A model generated the notes under the pieces. The model was not told where the DNA came from, did not search any database, and saw nothing but the letters and a program-made list of their open reading frames with translations. 64,000 nucleotides of DNA from Apostichopus japonicus. Taxonomy: Eukaryota; Echinodermata; Holothuroidea; Aspidochirotida; Stichopodidae. Both the position numbers and the translations under genes were made by a program. The DNA lies in assembly GCF_037975245.1 (NCBI RefSeq), contig NC_092574.1, positions 23,067,713-23,131,712 of the forward strand, written 5' to 3'. Below are positions 33,030 through 46,798 of this stretch, one piece after another. Numbering within the stretch: position 1 is the stretch's first letter; every line of letters begins with the position of its first letter.

Positions 33030-33450
33030 ATGGAGCTATATTCATGTTTTCAACGACCTCTTAGATATTGGTTTTTAACAACGAGACACTCAATAACCAG
33101 AATTCGTGATACCACTGTTAGAAACATTTTACCGTTGAAATATGACCGAATTAGCTTAAATGTGCGATGTCTAGGTTCCGCGAAATTGAGTAGTTTATCA
33201 ACTTTGCATAAGCCTAACATCGGACCTGACGTTAGTCGTATTACCACCGATCGTAACAGCCAAAGTTTGAATTGGAAACAACAAATAGCGCCTTATAGAA
33301 AATGTTCCTCCTCCCGTCCTGATCAGTCGTCAACGATTTTAAGTGGAAATGTTGACAGGTTCGAGGGTCTACGTATCAATATTCAGGAGCAACTAAGCAA
33401 TAATGAAGCTCTGTTAAATTCAAAGGAAGTGTTGAAAAGGTCACTTTTAG
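33030..33450 (+). CDS. NUDT6: NUDT6 exon 1
   Basis: Starts [20 protein letters not shown], basic and targeting-like, followed by a poorly conserved linker and then [20 protein letters not shown], which begins the recognisable family region. Donor TTTTAG|GTAAGA, phase 1. Confidence 0.88.
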
Positions 33451-36400
33451 GTAAGATGATGAAGGGTTGGAATTTGAATCCATTATCAATTCATTGTATT
33501 GTTTATTTGGTATATTCTGTGATTCTATGTTTCATAGCTATACGTTTGATAATTAAAGGATGAGTATTTTTGTATTGGTATGTCCTATGCCTAAGTACAA
33601 CACTAAAGAAAAATTTGCCTAGCGCAATATGTTTCTGTTTACTGTTTTGGTCTTCAAAATATTCACAGAGTTCAATTTGTATGCTAAATGTACAGGATGC
33701 ACTATTTAACCTTAGTCAAGGATGACATCTGCACCCCAGTCCAGACAGGTTTTATATTGTAAGAGCTCCACAAAATACAGTATGTTCAACTATCAACCAT
33801 CGAGCACCCTCAGATAACATACAAAAATGAAATTCTTGTCAAGTCTGTAATGTATTTGAGACCATTGAGGTGTTTATTTCTTTTTCTATTCAGGTTGCTA
33901 TCAATTTTTAATTTTTTGTAGACTCATTAACTCATTGCTATCACAAAATTTCATGCAAATCAAAATAAAATCCCTAGGTTGAGAAGCTGTTGAAGGCCTG
34001 ACCTCATAGTATTTTATCTAGACTAAGGAGTCCAGCCACTTTCATTGTTGAGCCTCAGATGTTTGATATGTTCTTATTATAAGGTATTGGAATATAGCTT
34101 GGACTGCCACAAGTGATTTTTTCTTTCACAGAATTATCCTTTCTGACATGTATGTAATCTAGCTGCAGTACATTTTACTCTCTCAATTCTCTGTAAACTT
34201 CTCATTTATATCAGAAACAATTTCTCAGTGTAAAGCTGATCAACAGCGTGCCATTTGGTTGGAAGTTCCCGCCCAGTTTGGACATGTCATATCAATTGCT
34301 GCTGAAGCTGGGTTTACATTCCATCATGCAGAAGGTAGACAAGCTGTGATGTATCAATGGCTTGGTGCAGGAGAAAATAAAATACCAGATTATGCAACAC
34401 ACCAAATTGGAGTTTCAGGTAATTGTTATATCTTTAAATCTTGTGGTACAGATCTGCTGAAATAGCTACACGGGGGGGGGGGGGGGGGGGGGAGGGGAGT
34501 ATTATAATTTGTCAAATTCTTTCTTTACTTCAGTATACATCATTCTTTTTGGAAGTGCAAACTAAGTGTTGAAATACAAAACTTACCAAAAGAGGATCTT
34601 ATAAGAAGAGGGAAGAAAGTTGAGTGACAATTCTTAATTCCCAGTGACAGGAAGGAAAATGTCCTGTCATGTTTATTAATGCAGTGTAGCTAATGTATTG
34701 TGTTACAATTACCAGCACCTGTAAGTCAGGTTCTGTTGATATTATTTGCAATTATTAATGCCTTGGGAGTAGCCTACAAAGTTTTTCTGTATAGTTAATA
34801 TGTTGAAGCTAGATTAATGAAGGCGTACTGTGACCTCCTTCTATTACCTTCATTTGCAGGTTTTGTATTAGATGAAGATTCTGGCAAAGTTTTAATGGTA
34901 CAGGATAAGCACAGGGTAAGTTTATTATCAGGAGTCATATATAATAATGCTATGTCGCTACTACTGAAAGTGAGGTATTATTTATGTCTGTCAAGAATAG
35001 TTAACAAAAGTTATTCAAGTTGCTGGCCATGTCAAGGGCATTGTTGGATTTTAGCCCTAAACTTCAGGTCAAAGGTCTCTCAAAGGTGATTTGGGATAGG
35101 TGTCTTCGAAAAGCAGGTATCCTCTTGCCTTTTGATACTTTTTATATTAATAACAGCCAGTGCATAGTTGCATAAATGGTTTTATATTTATCAAAGATCG
35201 TTCCACTTTTTTTCTTCCAAATTTCTTGACAACCCACCAAAAACATTTGACAACCCTAAAATGGCTGCAAACCTCACTTTGAATACCATAGATTTAGAGT
35301 CATTTCAGTTAAAACATGAAATCATGTACATTGCAGCTCGTCCTATGGATTTGTTGTTTTATTTGGATGACATTTTAGTGGCAACGCTCAGTTGATGAGG
35401 CGGCATAAAACTGGTCAAAGGACAATTGGGGTTGAAAGGTCATCATTGGTCAAAACATGAAACCAATTTCAAACAGATTGTTTTTAATAGGCTTTAATCT
35501 AGGTTTTGACATAAGTTGGTAACAACTGTATGTTGGTAGTGGAGTAAAAGAGAGTGCACAGGACTAAGAGGTCAAAGGCCATATGATGTTACTAAAAGCC
35601 AAAAGGAAGAATGAATTACAAGTTATTTGCAAAAAATCAATTGAAACAAATGGTTGCTGATGTTCTAATCCTTTCAAAACGCTAAATAAAATCTTATTTA
35701 CAGATAGCAAGGTGGAAGTTTCCGGGTGGCTACTCTAAACTTGGAGAAGATTTTTCTGAGACGGCAATCAGAGAGGTTTTTGAGGAGACAGGTGTGAGGG
35801 CAGGTTAGTACGAGCACAGGATTTGTCAGTTTGGTGTGTAGACTGTTTTCAGGGACTTGATAATTTCAGCTGTTTCATAGACATGCATGCATCCGTTCAA
35901 GATGTTGCATAAGTATGCTTACGACTCCAATCAGGGTAAACTCAACATGCAGTATTTTTCTGAATGACAGTTGGCTGTCAAAATCGTGCGGCAGTTCACC
36001 ACTGCATTTGTACACTGAGTTTCAATAGATGTCACCAATCATGGGAAACTAAGCTTGCATGTGACCCTAACCAAGCTCAAGAGTCTTTCAGTGTGCGGAG
36101 GTAGTTGTAACTCGTAAGGCTATGGTGGTTGTCGAAAACTTCATCACTGTGTTAAAGTTGAGCTGGGTTGCGTTCAGCGGTGTCAGTGTGCAACAGGTTT
36201 TTATCTTGTTTCATGTAAATGGTTCTTGCCAGAAAGTGGCTAGGCCTGCCAAAACTTAGCAGCAAAAGGGAACATCTGGTGTATGTCTGTCATGTACAGT
36301 GTAGTCTGTGATACAATTTTGCTTCCTTTCTCTTCCAGAGTTCCAGTCAATACTAGCTTTCCGCCAGCAACATGACATGCCGTATAGTTTCGATCGATCA

Positions 36401-36655
36401 GATATCTATGTCGTATGCAGATTGAAGCCAGTGACCTTTGACCTCACAATTTGCAGTGAAGAATTGTTGGATGCAAGGTGGATGCACATCAACGAACTGT
36501 TGACATCAAAAGAGCATACCGCCCTCTCAAAGCATGTAGCCAATTTGGCAAAGAAAGGACTCCGTGAAAGTTTTGATGATGTAGATATAACAATGTCTGA
36601 ACTTCCATCTATGTATAAGGGAAAAACCTTTAAGCTCTTCTGCAGACCACATTGA
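33030..36655 (+). CDS. NUDT6: NUDT6, Nudix hydrolase 6 (complete, 5 exons)
   Basis: Exons 33030-33450, 34215-34418, 34860-34915, 35704-35803 and 36339-36655 join in phase to 365 codons plus stop. The N-terminal half has the NUDT6-specific pattern: [39 protein letters not shown], then [12 protein letters not shown]. The Nudix fold follows ([18 protein letters not shown]), with the box G-x5-E-x7-REVFEETGV complete near residues 236-258, so metal and diphosphate binding residues are kept. The human protein is 316 aa. I chose ATG 33030 for its strong context (A at -3, G at +4); an in-frame ATG at 32988 would add 14 residues. The first ~35 residues are Arg-rich without acids, so mitochondrial import is possible. 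Family substrates are nucleoside diphosphate derivatives; this protein's substrate is not established. Vertebrate NUDT6 is antisense to FGF2, but no FGF gene is seen here. Confidence 0.96.
34215..34418 (+). CDS. NUDT6: NUDT6 exon 2
   Basis: Acceptor ATATCAG, then [20 protein letters not shown] and [19 protein letters not shown]; human has AVWLHIPILQSRFIAPAASL and GFCFHHAE. Donor TCAG|GTAATT, phase 1. Confidence 0.95.
34472..34492. repeat. Homopolymer of 21 G
   Basis: An uninterrupted run of G in NUDT6 intron 2, followed by AGGGGAG. The length is likely variable and prone to sequencing error. Confidence 0.9.
34860..34915 (+). CDS. NUDT6: NUDT6 exon 3
   Basis: Acceptor TTTGCAG, then [18 protein letters not shown], first strands of the Nudix fold (human AVFDESTRKILVVQDRNK). 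Donor AGG|GTAAGT, phase 0. Only 56 bp. Confidence 0.93.
35704..35803 (+). CDS. NUDT6: NUDT6 exon 4 (Nudix box)
   Basis: Acceptor TTTACAG, then [20 protein letters not shown] and [13 protein letters not shown]. This contains the entire Nudix box with all conserved Gly, Glu and Arg positions. Donor GCAG|GTTAGT, phase 1. No long open frame marks it because it is short. Confidence 0.97.
36339..36655 (+). CDS. NUDT6: NUDT6 exon 5 (C-terminus)
   Basis: Acceptor CTTCCAG, then [20 protein letters not shown] and [20 protein letters not shown]; human has SVLSIRQQHTNPGAFGKSDM. Ends FKLFCRPH and TGA at 36653-36655. Confidence 0.96.
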
Positions 36656-39600
36656 TCAGCAATGCAGCATAGCATTATCTGTGTATGTGATGTCAATTTT
36701 CCTATGATAAGATAAATAATTTGAATGATGTGATGTGATGATAGTGATGTGAAAATAGAATTTTTAACTGCCTTAATGGTGGACAATTTGTCAGCCTCCA
36801 ACCTTTTCCTGGCCTTTCCTTAACTTTATCACCACATGCCATTTATTTCCTATTTGTATCATCTTATTCACTCAATGGTTAAGCTGCTCTTCTCTCTCTC
36901 TCAAGGAGCCAGTTTACAACAGAAAACTTGAAAGAATATTTGCAGATGTCTTGGCAATATTTGCATCATGAAGTTTGTCAAGGTTGTTTATACCCAATCA
37001 CTTGTTCACTATATTTTGGTTATTTTCCTGTGAAGAATCCATATAGATTTGTCACATAATGCCCGATTAGACAGTGAGAGCCAAGATATAATATAACTTT
37101 TGCCGGAATGTCTAAACTAGATTGATTGAAACAGATGGAGACAGAATGTTCTGTACCATTATCAGTAGGGTTGGGAAACGTTACAGTACTATATTTTACT
37201 CAATGGCCCATTTAGTGTCAGAGTGTGAAAAGTGCTATTGAAACATTTTTGTTAACAAAAAATATTTAAAATAATTGAATCATTGAATTCCTGCTTTTTT
37301 GCTTCAGGGAGACTGATTTTCTGGAGTATATTTAAACAGTGAACCCAAAATATGAAGAGAGTTATTAAACCATTCCCTTGAAGCAATCTACCTCTAACCT
37401 CAATGAGGGTTTTGTATGCTTCAGAGGTTTGTGCTAAACATTTGTGTTGTGAAATCAAGGCAGGCAAAGGTCAAGATCACTGTTGTTTAATCTTCCCTCT
37501 CCCTCATGGGTCACCACCGTTCACTCAAGAACATAGTCCAGGGGAAAATATATAATTGACCAATGAAAGAAGAACATTTTCTAGGCATGCTGGGTGAAAT
37601 TTGTTTGTGCTAATCAGTTGTTCACCTGTGTTGGAGTCATTTGTAAGAACATGGGTGGGTCTTTACGACTGTTGAAAACTGGGTCATCATCAAGTTCTTG
37701 CAGTGTGCGTCCAATGGGTTTTAGGGACTATGTCTGCCTTGACCTAAAACTTGCCCTGGTATATACCAATTTATGTGATGATTCAAATAAAACAGTTCTA
37801 ATCAACAAAGACAATGAATTTAAACAAAAGTATATAACAACAAAGAAATGTAGAGAATGAGCAATTTTTGTCTTGTCATTTTTTATTTTGTTGACATTTT
37901 CAAGAACATGTATGAGTGGCAATGGCTTGGTTCATCAAGGAGAAAAAAAAAAAAATTAAAATGATAACCCAATTAGAGATGTGACCCTTCATGCACTGAC
38001 ATTGTTCAATCCAGAACAATACTGCCCTTTGATGTATGTTCCTTTCAAACATTGCAAGAACAATACATCTTTTTGTTTTACCTTTTGTTTTCATTCAAGG
38101 TAAGGAATGTAAATACCAAATCCCCCATTTGTTGAACACATTCATCCCACCTTTTATTTTTTCTCTTCCCTCTCCATTTTTTTTGTCTCAAAGTTTTTTT
38201 TTTTTTTTTAAATACTCTTACAAACTGCAAATATACATGCTCCTTATACCCTTACCATGTCAAATACATTGAAACATTTAAATTATAGAAATGAACTGTA
38301 GAAATTTACAGAATACACAACATTGGAAATTAAGAGGAAAAAAAAAAAGACAGAAAGATATCAACAGACTTTTGAAGCTTTTATGCTGCTGCTATGGAGC
38401 TTTTAAACTTTGAAGAAGGGAACACAAATTGTGTGGTACAAGAAGACAAAAAAGAGTCGCACTAATGTATTCAATTCTATTCTAAATGCTATTTGCTATT
38501 CAATTTACAGATGGCAATGAAGCACACCCATCAGAGAGTAAAGTAGTTTACTGATCCTGCAGTACAGACTTTTTTCTATCCAAACAGGAACATTTTTACG
38601 TCCATTGTTGGACACTTTGAATACAGACACGGTGACATGGTTAGTCGTATTATAACGGTTACTAGTTTTTTTGCTGATGACTGCTCTCATGGTTACCTAA
38701 AATACTATGTACGATGTGTCATTGCAACCTCTTACACAGAATTTTAATTAGAACTGGCAACAAGAGTAATATGTTGATAGAAAGGAAGGAGCCCCAATCT
38801 TGACCTCTCCAAACTTGGTTTATCTCCTACCAACTACCCTAAATATATATACTTTTATTAAAAAAAAAGGAAGCACTAACAACACATAACTTTGGCAAAC
38901 GGTTTTCTGAGAAAACAAAACAAATAATTGAATCCAATGGAGGTGATATTCATTGTAAAGCCCATAATGTCTTAAAATGCAAGTAAAATCCTATAGGAAT
39001 TAGAAAATAAAATCTCACCTTTTATTTTTAGACATGGCCAAGGCATTTAAAATAAATTTTGTATTTATCTTCAGATAAACGATACTGGTTTAATTCATCA
39101 TGATGTCTTGTCATCTGCATACTAATCATTTAAAATAATTTCATTTGAATTTCTCCTCATTTTTCCCTTTTTTTTTTTTACTAACGACTTTTGAGTTCAC
39201 CATTAAAATCATTCATGAAGCACCATAAAAAAAAAGAAAAAAAAAGGGAAAAAAAAACATAGCACATGAAAACCATTTACTTTGCACCAGAACCACTTGT
39301 TAAAAGTTAATCAACAAAAAGTTTACTTTATGTTGTAAAATGGACTTCCTTAAAGATGAGATGGTTATATGTATGAACGAAACCAAACTGTAGCAGTATT
39401 GTCAAATGTAGACGAAGATGCACCATTCTCGATATGAGGGCATTATAGGTGCAGTGAGGAACCTAATGATTATTCATTCTATCAATTTGCATTTACTGGA
39501 GCCCTGACAACCTTAACTGGCCAGCATTTTCATCCATTCTCTTTCATAGATTTCATCCATAAGTCAGTTCCTTGGAATGTGCCTTAGTTTTGGTGATAAT

Positions 39601-40676
39601 GCCAAACAGTGAGCAAGCAAGTAATAAGATGCACACGATGTATTCTTTGTAACCATGAAATATATGGGTTAAGATTCACCACTTTGTAAGACATAGACAT
39701 AAAAACTGCTGGTTGGGAATCATTTCTGAAGTTCATTTCCATGTGATGAAACCATTCCTGCACTGTTTGCCTGTACAAATGCCACTGAGGCATTTCTTTT
39801 TTGGAATAACTTTTCCAAATCTTCCAGTCGTACCCTACTTCTTGTATAAGTTGGTTAGGCCTCGATATATCAACTGCATTAGTATGAGAGGCTAGGATAA
39901 GAGTCAATGTTTGGTTAAAGGAACAGAGAACTTTTCAAGGTGAAATTAATGTAACAAGTGCACAACATTGCTTGTGCTGATGTGTATCCATGATGAGAAA
40001 TATACCAAAAGCAACAAGCTGTTTTAATCATAAGTAACACCGCTTTACTATGGAGCTGCTCCTTAAATAACCTTTTTAATCACCATCAATCGGTTGTTTT
40101 TTCTCTTCTTCTGTTTGCTCATAAAACTGGCAATTTGTTACTAACTAATGGAACTGATTTCTCAAAACCGTAATTTCTCTTCGGGAATTGTTAATCTTGA
40201 CAAAGGATGTAGACAAGTCCTGGTGACTTTAAATCACATAATGCCATAATTGTTTCCAGACAAAATACGACAACTTTCAGCTATATAAATCTAAATATCT
40301 GACATTTTAATACTCTTAGAGAGACAGAACATCTTAGGGTAAGGGTGCTAAATGTTGTCTGGGTATTCCAGTAAAATATACTGTTTCTGGCCAGAATTGA
40401 AACTATGATTGAGCAAAAACATAAACCTGCACTCCACAGTATATTTTTACCCATAAGAAAGCTTTTTCTCAGACAAAAGCTCTTCCTTGTTCTTTTCTGT
40501 CCATTTTGCTCATTTCTGTTAAATAGTACATCAAGGAAATCAAACTAGAATGAACCAAGTACAGACAATTCATTTAATCTTTCTTAGAGAGGGAAACCCC
40601 GTCTCCTCAAAATCACCAATAAGCAACCCCTTTTTAGTTACGCCCCATCTCACCATATATATGAAAGTCTGTGACC

Positions 40677-40740
40677 TATAAATTTTTCAAAAATTATTCA
40701 ATTTTTCAAAATTATTCAAATTTTCAAAATTATTCAATTG
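40677..40740. repeat. Short tandem repeat, TTTTTCAAAATTATTCAA units
   Basis: Three to four units of about 18-19 bp, with slight differences, inside the convergent interval. Confidence 0.8.
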
Positions 40741-43700
40741 AGCAAAACCGAATGTTTCTCGTGACGTAAAGTACAATACATCTCCTTTGGAAATGTTTGG
40801 CATGCTAGGTAAATAGGAACACACACTACTCTTCTATCTGTAGGAATCTAAACTCTATACAGAAACAGGCAAAAAGAGAATAAGAAGGAGAAAAACACAC
40901 ACACATAGACAAAAGGAACAACTCTTTTTCTCTCTTCAGATTTTAAATATTATTTACAGAAAAAGTTGCTCCAACTAATACTTTACAGCACTTCTGTTGG
41001 TAAATTAAAGACCTTATTATTCCATGTCACTTTGGCACAAATGCTGAGCCTACACCTCCCAACACCACCCGTCCCTCCTACCTAAACAAAGAGTATTTTC
41101 GCACAACTCTATACGATAGCCCTTCCCTTCCAGGAGCTTCTTGCCACCAACCCCCTCCCTCCCCCCTTTCTCATCCCCACCTTACTTAGACTGTCCTTTC
41201 AAAACCTCCTACAAAGCTTGGTTATGCCTGTAAATTGCTTTTTCTTTCACAAATGTCTATTACTATAGTATCTGTATACTTTATTGAAAAACAGATTAAT
41301 GTTTGAAGTTGTCAAGATGTTTTTACATTTGATACTGCTAATTTACAAGGTCATGTCCATCTGGTTATCAAAGCAACAAACATGTGGAGGAAGTTGACTA
41401 GCTTGTCGTCAATGTTAGTTCATGCCCCCAGCTTGGCTTGTGGAATAAAAATTGCATGGTTTGGTTACTTCAGTTTCATTGCTTTGCAACGATTCCAATA
41501 GTGGGTATCGATTAAAATATACCATTTGTGTAAAGGTTTCTTCCACTTTCTGTGAAGACATTCCAAATACTAGTAAAAAGTGGAAAGTCATGCCTTTTTT
41601 TTACTCAATTTCAAATGAAAATGGTGGAAAATTCATGAGACATTTTAAATAAACAATTATTCCAAGACAAATCATATCTGTCATCCACTATAAATGAATT
41701 GTAAACCAACTGTTACACGTTATACAAACGAGTTTGTTGATAGTGGAATTACCTCTGTTCAATTGTTTTCTTTTTTGTAAAGGACACTTTAAAATTCTTG
41801 ACACTTAAAGGCATTAGATGCTATTTCAATAATTAAGCCACTTTTGTCACTTTATGTTCAAACCAATAAGTACAATTTATCCTACACATTAACAATTTTG
41901 TGAAAAATAGAAATCACTTCACAATTCACATAAAAACTTAAAATCCCTCAAAACTTGTACTTCAAAAAAAAACAAAAACAAAAAACCTTCCATCTCTTTT
42001 TCCTTTCTAAATTAATAGAAATTAATTAATTTAATAGAAAGAGAGAAAAAATAATAGCTGTCAAGCAATTCATGATATATCAGATTCCTTATGATGAAAT
42101 GCAAAAACATTTGTAAAAATTGTAAGTTCATTATTTCACAAATATTATGGGATGTCATTTATTCTTTTCCTTTGACGTTAAGATAAACCAAAAAAATTGC
42201 TTTAACAATTCCACTGAAGGGAGAAAAAATTAAATAAATGCACACACTTTTGCCAAAATTGAAACCAAAAATTATCAAATTGCTTATTTTATTATTACAG
42301 AACAATTTTTTAACCATAGCATGTATTGAATTTGACTATTTTCTGTAATATTTTCTGTTAGCACAGGGAAGAATGAAAACTAGCAAATACGCATCAATTT
42401 CCCTCGTAGTGATAGAACAACATTAGAAATCGTAACAGCGAATGGCAGGACAATTCACAGTCTCAAATCTCTTGGAAATGTGATGCACGTGCATTTAAAA
42501 CAGGGAAATGGATTTATACTAAAAGCTCATTTATTTTCGGGTAAATGCATCCATCGTTAGATCATCTCTTTCGTGATATTCTTTGCTTTGACAAGACCAG
42601 TATTTGCATACAATTTGCATAATCTATTAGTTATATCTTCTGTTTGCATGATGATGCAACTTTCACAAACTATAATTCTTCAAAAAAGCAGTAATCTGTA
42701 TTAATCGGCATAAAACAATATGATAGATTTAATAATCTCTGATTCACGACTTTTACTGATACAATTTGCTAGTTGTTGTGCCTCTTGTAGCTAATATTTA
42801 CCCTATAATTATCCGTAAAGGCACCTCCTTTGCTGCTATAAAATGTTTTCTGTCTTTCTCTTTTAATCTGATATTAACTGATATATCTTCATTTCTCCCC
42901 TCCTCCCCCCTCCCTTCCCCCCACCTCTCCCATTCTTCTAATTAAAACCATACACACCTCTTACTCGGCCATCTTGTTGGCCTGCACCAGATATCCGTTC
43001 AACCATCACACCATATTCACATACCGTAACTGATTCCAGAAACGCTGCACTTTGCAGCATTTCAGAATTGAGTTAAAATAAGATAGGAGTGAAATCACAA
43101 TCTATATCCTCTTAACTTCTCCGCCCCAGAGTATATATTACATCTCCTTCCTGCATTGGTTAATAGCACCTAACTCGCATTTTATGAAGACTCCCATAGC
43201 CAAGTTTACAGGGGTTATGTCTGCCCTTTATGTACTGTCCTCCTAAACAATACATAAAGTACATGGCAACTACCTAGCAACCACTGCCAGCGATCCATGT
43301 CATCAAATCCATGTCATTAATAGGTCCAGATGTTCTCAAATACAAACATCACATACTTAAAAGTGCAGCCACATTCTGTGAGTGACACACAACAGGTTCT
43401 TCACCACAGGTGACATCGTACGACATCAAGTATAAACAGCTGTTGTCATAGCAACCGAATGCTGTAAAAATATGATGCTTTTGCTAGAGTAGTTCTGATG
43501 CAGTTATTACCACATTTGGTAAGTATGTGAAGTTATCATGTCTTGTCCAAGGAAACTAACAAATTTGAGTTCTATTGGAGGGTTCTTTCCATTTGAAAGT
43601 CGAAAATCATACAGTCTGATGGGACACATCCTGTTACGTACGAATCACAGATATTATTGGGTGAAAATTACAAAGTAATGACAATTACTTTCATTTAAGT

Positions 43701-45403
43701 TCTTATCATTCTTAGTATTTTCGCTTGAATGGTCTAGTCCCAATAGAGCTGATCCTTGCTTAAACAAAATAACTAATCCAGACATTTTTTTTTCTTCCAA
43801 TAAAAAAAAAAATTAAAGTAACTTGCAGCAGTGGAATGATCTTTGAACAAATCTTTATAGGATAAAAATTCTCTTTCTTGAACAGTTAATTTGTTATCAA
43901 GATTTTAATTTCCTTCTTTATACCTCAGACAATACAATTCAATCTGATGAACTCAAACATGTTAGGTTGGTAAAGCTGGTTAAAAAAGTCAGAAAGAAAA
44001 GCGCTGCTGTTGTTTGTTGACAAATTTGTTGCTATCGGGATGTTATCAAATGGCTCAAATATTCAGTTTATTAACTCTCTGGGTATGACCTACCCTGCCA
44101 TCTCACATCAAAGATGAGTCTTCAGAAGTGGTTACTGTTAAAGGTAGACATCTCATTCATAGCAACAATCTCCGGTGAAGCCTTAATTTGCAGTTCATAC
44201 CAATGCAAGTTTCCTTCAAACAGGTACTTATGATACCGTATGATCTGTGATTTAGTCTACTAGCAGTGTAACACAACTCAATGATTAGCACTACCCTGAT
44301 GGTTTTAATCTTATTCTCCAACTGATGTGGAGACAAAGATTAACAAGTTAGTTCACACTGAAGGAGATACTCATCAAACCGGGACAGGAGAGTCTGCAAT
44401 ATGGGAAGGTTAGTTAATTTGGACATGATCTTGATGAAAAGTATCAGTCTACGGTAGATGAAAAGACCACTACCAGATAGGCTGAAGATATTTTCTTGAA
44501 CTGGACAAATCGAGGTCATCATAAATCGACCTTATCTTAATCAACTTCCAAACCACCTTAAGTAGTTGTGATATGAACTGTGAGTTGGGTAAATCATCAT
44601 TCTTCACATATTTCGACTTTGTTTCTTATAATACCCAATTTAACCACATTCGCATATACGTAAACATATATCTCTGCCGTCCATAGCATACTACAAACTA
44701 TTGAACTTCCATACAACAATGTCTCAATTCACTGACTGTTTGATTTTTAATATGATTCTGATTCCTGACAATCTGTTCCTGACAATCTGGCCTTGATGAT
44801 GAAACTGATACCATTTCCCAGAATTTTGCTATGGAAGCCTTGGAATGACTTTGTAAAATCCAGGACTATTCAAACAGGAGAATTCTTCCTCTGCTAAGTG
44901 TCACCGACACTTTCAATATGAAGCAAAGATCAATTCTTTGACCAAGAATGGACGAGTCCATGGATGCATACTACCTGGAGAGCTTGCTTTAAATAGGACT
45001 GAATTTATGTGTACATCTCTCTTCCCTCCTCTCTACGCTTTCATATAATTTCTCTACAATGGTAAAACAGAAGCCTCTTAGGGGCCATCTGTAGCTTGGA
45101 CTGTCAAATAATGGGCAGAAACTTTTCTTCTTTCCTATGACATGCCAGTGCTTTTGTTGTTGTTTCTTTGTGACTAAAATCTATAAAAAGGCAGTTTAGT
45201 CTTAAAACAAAAAACCTCTCCTTTAAAATAATCAGACTCCTGGGATGATTAAAGGTCTGACAGACCTTGCTATCTTCAAGAATACTTCATAAATAGATGG
45301 CATATATTATTTACATTTCTTTGTACATCATTTATAAGTTAACATCAACGTGAGCTGTACAAACAGCACCCTTCTTGACCCCCATCATATCTGCAGGTCC
45401 ATT

Positions 45404-45428
45404 GGTCGGTCGGTCGTTCGTTCGTTCG
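45404..45428. repeat. GGTC/GTTC tetranucleotide repeat
   Basis: Three GGTC-type units followed by three GTTC-type units, 19 bp past the AFF stop codon in its 3' UTR. Confidence 0.8.
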
Positions 45429-45446
45429 GCACCCTCTAGTACCCCA

Positions 45447-45556
45447 TTACAGGGCTTTCAGCTTACAGAGGCAATATTCAGAATACTGCACCAGGTCTAG
45501 TATACTGCTGTGAAGGGTTAGCACTCCGCACTGTTCTTGAACTGTTTGGAAGAAAT
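45447..45556 (-). CDS. AFF4: AFF exon j (C-terminus)
   Basis: Acceptor CCCTCCCCAG after a pyrimidine tract, then FFQTVQEQCGVLTLHSSILD and LVQYSEYCLCKLKAL, stop TAA at 45449-45447. It matches EFFARLSTNVCTLALNSSLVDLVHYTRQG of the family. It sits 1.67 kb from the previous exon and has no long open frame. Confidence 0.95.
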
Positions 45557-46761
45557 CTGGGGAGGGGACAGAGAGATGCCAAATTTATTCAAAAAGTTGC
45601 TGAATCTGGGTTAGGGTGGGGGGGGGGGGGTGGTTGGGGTGGTCGTGGGGGAGGTGCAAAAGGAGTGAAGTGTTGCATGTTGAGTTTGGTTGTGATTGTT
45701 CACTGTCCTCAACATGTCATGTGACAACCACACATGACTAAATAACATCTCAAGCTAACTAAGGGATCTTTGTAGCTCAAACAGTTGTGTCCCTCAAATT
45801 TAATGCAATTGTTCTTTCATTTGGACAAACTTCCAAGAAAATGCTGAAACTTCATCCTTCTGTTGCGGTTCTTGTGAATCGCCGTAACAGATCTCTTGTT
45901 TTCAGGCACCTTACACTTTCCTATGACAGTGGTGTACTACAGTACATACAGATTGTGCAAAAATTCAACCCGAGATGAAGCTTCAAAGGACACGTGTACC
46001 ACAAACGTGTTTAACTTTCAAGTTGCTTTCCCAGTAGCTTCCAAGTAAATATACTAGGCAGTATTTCTTAGTCTCTAAGATTGTAATTATTTCAGTCACA
46101 TCAGTCGAACTGGGACGACCCCCATCATGACCGACTCCCCGCTCAGAGGTCTATGAAGAAATTAAACTTAGCCAAAAAGTACACTTGCTAGAAAGATGTT
46201 GTCAACATAGTTGGAGTGTTGACATTGTTTAGAACTGATTTTTGAATTTCTTCTCAGGATAATAAACACCTGTTGTGATTCTAATACAAGCCACTGATAA
46301 CATATTTATTGCTCATAACCTTGAATGGTGGGAGACATGGCACTGTCCTAGTTTCCAAACACAGCTGGCTATTAGGATCATATATATAAATATATATTAT
46401 TGGGATTATATAAGGAATTATATGAGGAATTAATGTTTTATTTTAGTGTGCAAATCAATGGGGAATTCGCCCTATCGTCAAATTTAGCGGTATATATAAA
46501 TCACTAAATTCGGCGCTAGGGCAAAATTGAACAATAGGAGTGTGGCATTTGACGCTAAGGCGAAAAAGTTGTTTCGGGTAATTTTAACTACCATTTCTAG
46601 GCATAATTTTATAGTCGCAAATAGTCTTATCTTGTTCTCCACTGTCTAAACTAGGGTTTGGTTAGTTTTAGGGTCAGAGGTTAGGGAGTATATGAGGAAT
46701 TAATGTTTTATTTTAGTGTGCAAATCAATGGGGAATTCGCCCTACCGTCGACTTAAGCGAT

Positions 46762-46798
<37 letters not shown>

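Larger units (their letters stand above)
36656..45446. other. Convergent intergenic / 3' UTR interval, no recognised gene
   Basis: 8.8 kb between the stop codons of NUDT6 (plus) and AFF (minus). It is AT-rich with many short A or T runs and no inserted transposon I recognise. A plus-strand AATAAA lies near 37787, and several minus-strand AATAAA signals (seen as TTTATT, for example near 38153 and 39021) could end a long AFF 3' UTR. Open frames here resemble no known protein. How much is transcribed cannot be told from sequence. Confidence 0.45.
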
